DNA from: Balneolales bacterium
GTDB lineage: Bacteria; Bacteroidota; Rhodothermia; Balneolales; Natronogracilivirgulaceae
Assembly: GCA_007133875.1 (NCBI GenBank)
Contig: SLLW01000369.1
Coordinates: 1 to 6,133 of the forward strand
Length of the DNA stretch: 6,133 bases
Direction of reading: 5' to 3'
Shown piece after piece: positions 1-6,133 of this stretch. A program made the translations under genes and the position numbers. Each line of letters starts with the position of its first letter. The first letter of the stretch is position 1. Under the pieces are notes generated by a model. The model saw nothing but the letters and a program-made list of their open reading frames with translations, was not told where the DNA came from and searched no databases.

Positions 1-322
1 ATTGATATTTATGTGAATTCACTTCAACATTTTCAGCAACCGCAAAAATACCGGATAAATCCTGTCTGCTTCAGATTTTATGCGCCTGCTTTTATTACCG
101 ATTTTTTTTTACCACGATTCTGAGTAACCGGCTTTTACCTTATTGTACATGTAGGAGTAACCAACCCGGCATTTGTTACAAAATCTTTGTTATTTTTTTC
201 GGTACCGTTTAATTCCATGTTTGAGAGGCACTTTGAGGTAGCAGTACAAGTATCTCTTCGTATATTCCAATCACCTGTTCGCAACGAAACAAAAAATCCA
301 CACCGGTAATGTTTGGCCTACT
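1..322. other. Non-coding leader upstream of the flavin/Fe-S dehydrogenase gene
   Basis: No convincing gene is present here. One plus-strand frame stays open from base 1 to a TGA at 121-123 (40 codons), and a minus-strand frame is open near the left edge, but neither resembles a protein I recognise. A run of nine T at 102-110 follows a weak pairing of CGGATAAA (52-59) with TTTAT-TA-CCG (91-100). The loop is about 31 bases, so this is at best a poor terminator for a gene lying left of the window. A second T run lies at 193-199 and an 8-bp palindrome CGGTACCG at 200-207. I could not find a well-spaced sigma-70 promoter or a good match to the Bacteroidota TTTG / TAnnTTTG promoter, although the promoter of the downstream gene must lie in or before this stretch. 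Confidence 0.5.
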
Positions 323-3253
323 ATGACTGCGCGCTTCACCCTGTTTACCGACGATCTCACCCGGCGACTTTATGCCTCCGATGCCTCTCTCTACGAGCAG
401 ATTCCTGCTGCCGTCACCTTTCCGGCAAATCGTGCCGACCTACGGTCACTGGTATCCCACGCCCGTACCCATCAGCTCCCCGTTACCATGCGTGCCGCTG
501 GTACCAGTCTCGCCGGACAAACCACCGGCGGGGGAATCATCGCGGATATCTCCCGGCACATGAACCGTGTCCTTGAAATTGATCCCGGGAAACGCACTGC
601 CCGGGTTCAGCCGGGCGTCATCAGAGATCAGCTCAACCGGGATGCCGGCCGCCATCAGCTGCTATTTGGTCCGGACACCTCCACAACCAACCGCTGCATG
701 CTCGGCGGTATGATTGCAAACAATTCTTGCGGCTCTTACTCCATTAAGTACGGCACGACCCGCGAACATGTCATTGAACTCGATGTCGTGCTGAGTGACG
801 GATCATCGGCGGTATTCAAACCGCTATGTGAACGTGAGCTCAATCAAAAAATGGTTCAGGACAACCTGGAAGGCCACATATATCTGAAAATGATCCGGCT
901 TCTTACCCAATACCGGGAGCTCATCCGTGCTCAGTTTCCCCACCCCGACGTCAAACGGCGCAACACCGGATATGCGCTGGACAAACTCTGCGAAATGCAT
1001 CCGATTACGCCCGGAGGGCGGCCATTCAATCTCTGTGAACTGCTTTGCGGCAGTGAAGGAACGCTGGCCCTGACCCATGAAGCGACTGTACATCTCGTAC
1101 CGGCCGAAAAACATAACATCCTGCTTATTCCACAATTTACTTCCCTTCAGGAAGCCCTGCGCAGCACGTTGGATGCGGTTGCATACGACCCGGCTGCTGT
1201 TGAACTGGTGGATAAACATATTCTGGATGCCACAAAGGGGAATGCCGCGCAACGTGCAAATCGATTTTTTCTCAATGGAGATCCGGCAGCACTGCTAATC
1301 ATTGAGTTTCAGGGTGATGACCGTGATGAGCTCTACAACCGGGCGGAACAGCTACGGGATCAGATATCCGCCAACCGGAACCCCCTTTCCACGGTATTGA
1401 TCGACAACGCCGATGAAATGAAACGGGTCTGGGAACTCCGTAAAGCGGGTCTGGGCCTGCTGATGGGATACCTTTCCGACTCGAACTCTCCCGAGTTTGT
1501 CGATGACACGGCCGTCCGGGTTGAAGACCTGCCCGGGTATATCTCCGACTTTCAGCAAATCATGCAACGTTACGATACGGAATGTGTCTATTACGCACAT
1601 GCATCTGTCGGCGAACTCCATTTGCGGCCCATCCTGAATATTAAAACACAGGAAGGAATTGACAAGATGAAGGCGATTGCCGAAGAGACCGCCGATCTTT
1701 TAAAAAAGTACCGAGGCTCGCTCTCCGGTGAGCACGGTGACGGACGGCTTCGCTCCCATTTGATTGAGCGAATGATGGGCCCGGAAGTGCTCTCCCTGTT
1801 TCATCAGGTGAAACAGATCTGGGACCCGGATCATCTGTTCAATCGTGGAAAAATCATTAATCCCGAACCGATGGACAGCCATCTGCGCTACTCCCCGGCA
1901 TACCGTGAGATTGCGGTAGAAACACTGTTTCACTGGCGGAACGAGGAGGGCTTCGGGAATGCGCTGGAACTCTGTAATGGTGCCGGGGTGTGTCGGAAAA
2001 AAGCGGAAAGTGGCGGAACCATGTGTCCCTCCTATATGGCTACCCTTGACGAAAAAGACAGTACCCGTGGCCGTGCGAATGTATTCCGGCAGATTTTTTC
2101 CCGGGATCAACAGAATGGGTTTTCGTCTGATGAGATCAGTGAAGCTCTGGAGCTCTGCCTAAGCTGCAAGGCGTGCAAAACCGAATGTCCCGCCAATGTC
2201 GATATGGCCAAAATGAAAGCAGAATTTCAACAGGGCCGGCATCTCCGGAACGGTGTTTCCGCCGCAACCCGATTTTTTGGCAATCCGGCAAAATTCTATC
2301 CGATAGCAGGCGCAATGGCTCCGCTTGTCAACATTGCAAGTGATCTCCCACCTGTAAAAGGTGTATTGCAACAATTGCTGGGGATCCATCCCGACCGAAA
2401 CCTGCCAAAATTTGCTCAGAGCCGTTTCACCGCCGGAATTCGAAAAACGCAAAATGTACAAAACGGATACAATCCCGGTTCTGTACTGTCTGTTGATTCG
2501 GAATTCAAAGACCCTGACAAGCCAAAAGTGCTGCTCATCGTCGATTGGTTCACGGATTATCACGATCCGCACATTGCCCAGGCAACGCTGGGGATTTTGC
2601 AAATGCTCGGGTGCCAGACGGCGATCATGGGTCCAGTTGAAAGCGGCCGCACTCAGATTTCCCGCGGACTTCTGAAACGAGCCAGAGAAATCTGCGAGTC
2701 CAATATCCTGACACTGGAACCATATGTCAATGCCGGGTATCATCTGGTCGGACTCGAACCGAGTGAAATCCTCACCTTGCGGGACGAATATCCCGATCTC
2801 TGCGTTGACAAGCTGCTACCAGCTGCCAAATCTGTTGCAGGTGCAACTTATATGTTTGAGGAGTTTCTCTCCGATGTGATACATTCCTCTGACTTGGCGG
2901 CTCATTTCAGCGGAGGCGGCCGGGATGTTTATGTACACGGACACTGCCATGCAAAAGCACTGAGCGGATTAAACCCGGTTGGCAATGCATTGGCACAGGC
3001 CGGTTATCGCCCTGTATTTCTTGAAACCGGTTGTTGCGGGATGGCCGGCAGTTTCGGTTATGATGAAAACCATTTCGATATCTCGATGCGTATTGGTGAG
3101 CTTACGCTCTTTCCGGCAATCCGGTCGCTTGGCAATAACGAACTGATTTGTGCCCACGGGTTTTCCTGCCGGCATCAAATTGCCGATGGTACCGGAAGAA
3201 AGGGACTTCATACAGCGGAAATCATCTGGTCAGGCCGAAAAAATGAGCCCTGA
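323..3253 (+). CDS. Fused FAD-linked oxidase and Fe-S (CCG domain) 2-hydroxyacid dehydrogenase, YdiJ/GlcD-GlpC type
   Basis: This 976-residue protein probably oxidises a D-2-hydroxyacid (D-lactate, D-2-hydroxyglutarate or glycolate) with FAD and passes electrons through iron-sulfur clusters to a membrane or soluble acceptor. Residues about 30-260 form a FAD_binding_4 (PCMH) domain with AAGTSLAGQ at 58-66. Residues about 265-515 form the FAD-oxidase C-terminal domain, with HASVGELHLRP at 426-436 and GEHGDG at 469-474. The Fe-S part follows: C551-x5-C557 and MCPSY (C568), then C612/C615/C618/C622 in CxxCxxCxxxCP. The C-terminal CCG domain has GHCHAKAL (873-880), GCCGMAGSFGY (903-913) and GFSCRHQI (946-953). 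The earlier CCG half at about 734-790 lacks the Cys pair. Length is close to E. coli YdiJ (about 1018). The ATG at 323 is chosen because the FAD domain begins shortly after it. It has no Shine-Dalgarno sequence, as is usual in Bacteroidota. No signal peptide or membrane segment is seen, so it is probably cytoplasmic. The family is secure; the substrate cannot be read from sequence. Confidence 0.93.
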   Translation: MTARFTLFTDDLTRRLYASDASLYEQIPAAVTFPANRADLRSLVSHARTHQLPVTMRAAGTSLAGQTTGGGIIADISRHMNRVLEIDPGKRTARVQPGVIRDQLNRDAGRHQLLFGPDTSTTNRCMLGGMIANNSCGSYSIKYGTTREHVIELDVVLSDGSSAVFKPLCERELNQKMVQDNLEGHIYLKMIRLLTQYRELIRAQFPHPDVKRRNTGYALDKLCEMHPITPGGRPFNLCELLCGSEGTLALTHEATVHLVPAEKHNILLIPQFTSLQEALRSTLDAVAYDPAAVELVDKHILDATKGNAAQRANRFFLNGDPAALLIIEFQGDDRDELYNRAEQLRDQISANRNPLSTVLIDNADEMKRVWELRKAGLGLLMGYLSDSNSPEFVDDTAVRVEDLPGYISDFQQIMQRYDTECVYYAHASVGELHLRPILNIKTQEGIDKMKAIAEETADLLKKYRGSLSGEHGDGRLRSHLIERMMGPEVLSLFHQVKQIWDPDHLFNRGKIINPEPMDSHLRYSPAYREIAVETLFHWRNEEGFGNALELCNGAGVCRKKAESGGTMCPSYMATLDEKDSTRGRANVFRQIFSRDQQNGFSSDEISEALELCLSCKACKTECPANVDMAKMKAEFQQGRHLRNGVSAATRFFGNPAKFYPIAGAMAPLVNIASDLPPVKGVLQQLLGIHPDRNLPKFAQSRFTAGIRKTQNVQNGYNPGSVLSVDSEFKDPDKPKVLLIVDWFTDYHDPHIAQATLGILQMLGCQTAIMGPVESGRTQISRGLLKRAREICESNILTLEPYVNAGYHLVGLEPSEILTLRDEYPDLCVDKLLPAAKSVAGATYMFEEFLSDVIHSSDLAAHFSGGGRDVYVHGHCHAKALSGLNPVGNALAQAGYRPVFLETGCCGMAGSFGYDENHFDISMRIGELTLFPAIRSLGNNELICAHGFSCRHQIADGTGRKGLHTAEIIWSGRKNEP

Positions 3254-3316
3254 TTTTGCCAACCGAAGAGATTTGTTCATGAGGGATGAAACACCAATCT
3301 TCTGCAGACGCGGCAA

Positions 3317-4579
3317 TTATACAATCTGCTCTTCCTGATCCTTTTTTACGACCACAACAGCACCTTTGATATCAAATTTGCTGATATCAACCGGTTTGGC
3401 ATAATCCATCACCTGTATTTCATTGCCCTCTTTGTCTCGTATCCGGTATTCAGAACAGACAGAACGCCCGTCACTCACTTTTTTAAGGTGATTCAATGCT
3501 TTTTTCTGATCCTCCGGATGAATCAGCTTTTTCCATCCTTCGTACCCCTCACATTCATATTGCTCAAAGCCGGTTATTTTCAGTACATCATCGGAAATCC
3601 ATCGAAACTCCGGATTACCGGAGTCGCTAAAACTCAATCCGTATTTGAAATCACTTTTTGTGTTAAAGATACGGCTGAAGTCCTGATTACGCTGATAAAG
3701 GGTTTTAAGAACTTTTTTGCGAAGTGAAATATTGCTCACCTCAATGCGCATAACCTTTTCGGTTTTGAGCTCCAGGGGTTTGATGCTTGCCTCGACCTGA
3801 ACCGGCAATCCGCTTTTATGCTGCAGTATAAACCGGTAATCGGGTTGTGTGGAAAAATCCTCCTGCCAGAGTTTTTTGAAATTATTTTCCAGAATTTCGC
3901 CATGTTTTTCAGGCATAATGTCCCAAACCTTCAGCTTCTGCAACTCCTCCTTTTCATAACCAATAAGTTCCTGCAGCGACTTATTGGCAAACCGGATAGA
4001 GCCGTCATCGGTAACATCAAGTATGGTGTGCTTGGATTTTTCATAAAAATCATCCATCTCCACTTTACTGTCAATGAGTGACTGTTCCACACGCTTTCGC
4101 TCGGTGATATCATGCTGATAAGATACCCAATGAGTAATCTTTCCTTCGTGATTCACCAGGGGGTGAATATCCCATTGATTGATAAACTCCGACCCGTCTT
4201 TGCGATAGTTGACAGTCTGACCGAAAAAGGCTTTACCTTCCACCAGAGACTCCCGGAGGCGGTCAAGCGTTGCCCGGTCGGTTTTGGGCCCCTGTAAAAT
4301 TCTGGGGGTTTCTCCGATCACTTCTTCCCTTTTATACCCGGTCATTCTCTCAAATCCGTCATTAACATATACGATACGCGGACCGGGATCATTCAGGTCC
4401 AGTTCCGTTATAATGATAGAATCATAGTCGTTGCGAATGGCTGCTTCCAACAATGATAGCTCTTTTTTGACCTGGTCTCTTTCATCAATAATTTGCTCTA
4501 CGAGCTCTTTGATGATGTTGGCGGATGTTTCATCCTTTGCGTGTTTTTTTATGACACGCATCGCTTCCAAAATATCCAT
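3317..4579 (-). CDS. Triple PAS-domain sensor protein without an output domain
   Basis: This is a soluble 420-residue protein with a charged helical, probably coiled-coil, N-terminus (about 1-48) and three PAS domains. PAS1 (about 45-162) has YVNDGFERMTGY (71-82), GETPRILQG (89-97), NYRKDG (124-129), F132/N134 and a closing DITERK (157-162). This is very like a LOV domain (GxNCRFLQG), but proline 92 sits where the flavin-reactive cysteine would be. PAS2 (about 163-288) has FANKSLQELIGYEKEEL (198-213). PAS3 (about 300-413) has ITGF (335-338), IHPEDQ (353-358) and the YRIRDKEGNEIQV strand, a PAS_3-type fold. No histidine kinase, GGDEF, EAL, HTH, phosphatase or methyl-accepting domain follows. 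The TAA stop at 3317-3319 lies 63 bases from the convergent gene, so no output domain can be hidden downstream. It probably signals through a partner protein. The ATG at 4579 is the natural start, but no Shine-Dalgarno sequence is evident. The PAS assignment is firm; ligand and partner are unknown. Confidence 0.88.
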   Translation of the reverse strand: MDILEAMRVIKKHAKDETSANIIKELVEQIIDERDQVKKELSLLEAAIRNDYDSIIITELDLNDPGPRIVYVNDGFERMTGYKREEVIGETPRILQGPKTDRATLDRLRESLVEGKAFFGQTVNYRKDGSEFINQWDIHPLVNHEGKITHWVSYQHDITERKRVEQSLIDSKVEMDDFYEKSKHTILDVTDDGSIRFANKSLQELIGYEKEELQKLKVWDIMPEKHGEILENNFKKLWQEDFSTQPDYRFILQHKSGLPVQVEASIKPLELKTEKVMRIEVSNISLRKKVLKTLYQRNQDFSRIFNTKSDFKYGLSFSDSGNPEFRWISDDVLKITGFEQYECEGYEGWKKLIHPEDQKKALNHLKKVSDGRSVCSEYRIRDKEGNEIQVMDYAKPVDISKFDIKGAVVVVKKDQEEQIV

Positions 4580-4681
4580 AACTTAAGTAATAATAATATA
4601 ATTAGTTCAATATGCTATAATCACAGATGCCTATGCATTATACCCTGTAATTATAACGCTCCTTTACGGGCTAAATAACCC

Positions 4682-4706
4682 CCATTGACATACACTATCT
4701 CAATGG
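4682..4706. repeat. 7-bp inverted repeat upstream of the PAS gene, operator-like
   Basis: CCATTGA (4682-4688) and TCAATGG (4700-4706) form perfect inverted arms separated by 11 bases. The repeat covers the putative -10 element and transcription start of the PAS gene promoter read on the minus strand. That position would suit a dimeric repressor site. No T run follows it in either direction, so it does not look like a terminator. A 7-bp repeat can arise by chance in a 200-base gap, so its function is inference. Confidence 0.4.
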
Positions 4707-4722
4707 AAATGTAAGTTGTCAA
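4694..4722 (-). promoter_or_regulatory. Candidate sigma-70-like promoter of the PAS gene
   Basis: Read on the minus strand, a perfect TTGACA (-35, positions 4722-4717) is followed after exactly 17 bases by GATAGT (-10, 4699-4694), four of six matches to TATAAT including the key A2 and T6. Transcription would begin near 4687 and leave a leader of about 108 bases before the ATG at 4579. The region downstream is AT-rich and also contains two isolated TATAAT hexamers (4655-4650 and 4642-4637) without good -35 partners. The Bacteroidota-type TTTG / TAnnTTTG consensus is not clearly present, so if the host belongs to that group the element may not be the one used. Confidence 0.35.
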
Positions 4723-4782
4723 AAAATCGTTCCCGGCTGTACCAGTTTATCGGACCGAAACGGCGAAACCATTAGACTGTAT

Positions 4783-5604
4783 TTACCCGGACTCAAGTTC
4801 TGATTGCCTGAAGCTGGCAGCTTCCTGATCATCCGGCAACTCTTCTCCAAGGTGTTTTTGCATCTCATAACGCAATTTCTGGATGGTCATTCCACTGGTT
4901 AATAATCCGTTCTGTGCTACAGAAACCCGACCGGTCTCCTCGGAAACCACCACAACCAACACATCGTTCACTTCACTTATGCCAAGAGCGGCACGGTGGC
5001 GTGTGCCAAAAACAGTTGAGATATTGGGATTTTGACTTATCGGCAGATAGGCACTGGCTGCAACAATTTTATTGTCACGGATGATAACCGCGCCATCGTG
5101 GAGCGGGGTATCACGATTGAATATGGTCACGAGCAATTCACTGCTGACACTGGCATCAATTCCCACACCTTTGTCAACCAGGTCATTGAGTGTTGCTCCT
5201 TTTGAAAAAACGATAAGAGCACCGGTTTTTGACCGGGAGAGAGACTTGACCGCTTCAATCACCTCATCAATGACCGAAAAAGATCCTCCCCGGTCGAAGA
5301 ACTTGTAGAGGCTGGTATTTTGTCCGATGTTATAGAGCAGTTTGCGGATTTCGGGCTGGAAGAGGATAATCATGGCCAGGATTCCCACATCCAGAATTCT
5401 CCGCAATACGAAATTAATGGTGGTGAGGCCGAACAAACTAACCGCTGCATTAACTGCAAAGACAATAATAAGGCCAATCACAACCGGCACAGCAAAAGAG
5501 CCCCGTATCCACCGGTAAAGCAATACGATCACAACCGCTATAATTAGCGTCTCGATGAGGTCCTTCAGACCAAATTCCAGAAATCCGATTGGCAAGATTT
5601 CCAC
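4783..5604 (-). CDS. cdaA: Membrane-anchored diadenylate cyclase CdaA (DisA_N domain)
   Basis: It condenses two ATP into the second messenger c-di-AMP, which in studied bacteria controls potassium and osmolyte transport and cell-wall stress. The 273-residue length matches the family. Three hydrophobic segments, about 16-31, 38-58 and 66-83, anchor it in the inner membrane, followed by the conserved LFQPEIR (81-87). The cyclase domain (about 105-240) has the hallmark LHDGAVI (DGA at 170-172) and GTRHRAALG (RHR at 202-204), plus VSEETG at 220-225, so it looks catalytically intact. The start is a GTG at 5604-5602, just six bases after an in-frame TAA. The N-terminus MEILPIGFLEF fits the usual beginning of CdaA in Bacteroidota-like bacteria, so the GTG is preferred although no Shine-Dalgarno sequence is seen. 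It lies 73 bases downstream of folP on the same strand, an arrangement common in that group. No cdaR or glmM, its partners in Firmicutes, is present here. Confidence 0.95.
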   Translation of the reverse strand: MEILPIGFLEFGLKDLIETLIIAVVIVLLYRWIRGSFAVPVVIGLIIVFAVNAAVSLFGLTTINFVLRRILDVGILAMIILFQPEIRKLLYNIGQNTSLYKFFDRGGSFSVIDEVIEAVKSLSRSKTGALIVFSKGATLNDLVDKGVGIDASVSSELLVTIFNRDTPLHDGAVIIRDNKIVAASAYLPISQNPNISTVFGTRHRAALGISEVNDVLVVVVSEETGRVSVAQNGLLTSGMTIQKLRYEMQKHLGEELPDDQEAASFRQSELESG

Positions 5605-5677
5605 CGTGAGTTAGAATGCGCTGATAATTTTTTTAGTAAAGTCCTGGTTTCGTTGCTTTGGACAAGACGTACACAAG

Positions 5678-6133
5678 TTACGATGATAATCCGGTAACTG
5701 CCCGGTATATCATCAGAATATCTTTAGCCTGACGAACATCGTGCACACGCAGTATAGCTGCACCATGTATCAGGGCATGATACTGAAGCGCAAGCGATCC
5801 GGCAAGTCTATTATCGACCGGTCTTGGCCCTTTTTCATCAGCAAGTATTTTACCGATCACAGACTTTCTGGAGACGCCCATCAGTAACGGATATCCCGAA
5901 TCTGTAAATGTAGACAAATGTCGTATTATTTCCAGATTGTGCTCCAGCGTTTTTCCAAATCCAATTCCCGGATCAATTACTATTTCGCAAACACCCCTGT
6001 TTTTTGCCCATTGGACCTTCTCTTTCAGAAAATGCAAAACCTCACCGACTACGTCTTCATATTCTGGTTGGTTTTGCATTGTTTTCGGTGTACCCCGGCT
6101 GTGCATGATTACCAATGCCGCATCATGTTCGGC
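5678..6133 (-). CDS. folP: Dihydropteroate synthase FolP, C-terminal part (runs off the window)
   Basis: It joins p-aminobenzoate to dihydropterin pyrophosphate to give dihydropteroate in cytoplasmic folate synthesis and is the target of sulfonamides. The window holds the last 151 residues. The reading frame is open to the right edge (AEHDAALVIMHSRGTPKTMQ begins the visible part), so the true start lies beyond 6133. A full enzyme of this family has roughly 270-285 residues, so about 120-135 N-terminal residues are missing. Visible motifs are MHSRGTPKTMQ, DPGIGFGKT in the barrel core, the GVSRKS substrate and phosphate-binding segment, and the closing RVHDV. These residues look intact. The TTG that could be read as a start at 6115 is internal leucine, not a start, because conserved family sequence continues upstream of it. 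The gene ends at TAA (5680-5678), 73 bases before cdaA, and the two are probably co-transcribed. Confidence 0.95.
   Translation of the reverse strand, partial: AEHDAALVIMHSRGTPKTMQNQPEYEDVVGEVLHFLKEKVQWAKNRGVCEIVIDPGIGFGKTLEHNLEIIRHLSTFTDSGYPLLMGVSRKSVIGKILADEKGPRPVDNRLAGSLALQYHALIHGAAILRVHDVRQAKDILMIYRAVTGLSS

Noticed and set aside
1..123. 40-codon plus-strand open frame from the left edge to TGA at 121-123
   Set aside because: Its translation is not recognisable, it contains the T9 tract, and a competing minus-strand frame is also open near the edge; too little sequence is present to call a gene end.
2159..2743. 194-residue open frame on the minus strand inside the dehydrogenase gene
   Set aside because: It is antisense to the well-supported Fe-S domain and shows no recognisable motif; the sense frame explains the sequence.
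3265..3302. Imperfect hairpin between the convergent genes: GAAGA (3265-3269), TT and TGTT pair with AACA, AA and TCTTC (3298-3302) around a 12-base loop
   Set aside because: There are bulges on both sides, little GC pairing and no T run on either strand, so it is not a convincing bidirectional terminator.
3488..3727. 79-residue plus-strand frame opposite the PAS gene, rich in hydrophobic residues
   Set aside because: It is the antisense image of the third PAS domain coding sequence, and the PAS frame has clear family motifs.
4740..4782. Possible terminator after cdaA, including a short T run at 4726-4721 on the minus strand
   Set aside because: No stable stem could be found ahead of the T run; CAGT and ACTG pairing nearby is too short to matter.
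5605..5677. Possible internal promoter between folP and cdaA
   Set aside because: Only a weak TTGTCC-like element without a matching -10 hexamer at proper spacing is present.

Overview
The window carries four protein-coding genes and no RNA gene, insertion sequence or CRISPR array that I can see. Base composition is moderate. Start codons lack clear Shine-Dalgarno sequences. A dihydropteroate synthase gene sits directly before a CdaA-type diadenylate cyclase gene. Together these suggest a chromosome from the Bacteroidota/Balneolota/Rhodothermota part of the FCB group. That placement is an inference from gene order and protein style, not from a marker gene.

Layout: positions 1-322 are a non-coding leader, perhaps with the tail of something upstream. 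Positions 323-3253 (+) encode a 976-residue fused flavin and iron-sulfur dehydrogenase of the YdiJ / D-2-hydroxyacid dehydrogenase type. It meets a convergent gene at 3317-4579 (-), a 420-residue soluble protein made of a short helical N-terminus and three PAS domains with no output domain. A 203-base gap upstream of the PAS gene holds a plausible promoter and a 7-bp inverted repeat. Further along the minus strand are the membrane-anchored diadenylate cyclase (4783-5604) and, upstream of it, folP (5678 to beyond the window edge at 6133).

Working together: folP and cdaA are co-oriented with a 73-base gap and probably share a transcript, linking folate synthesis and c-di-AMP synthesis by position rather than by known chemistry. 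The PAS protein lies downstream on the same strand but has its own promoter candidate, so co-transcription is uncertain. The flavin/Fe-S enzyme is an independent metabolic gene that feeds electrons from a 2-hydroxyacid into an unknown acceptor.

No clearly novel multi-gene system is visible. The points most worth following are the cysteine-less LOV-like PAS protein without an output domain and the inverted repeat over its putative promoter.
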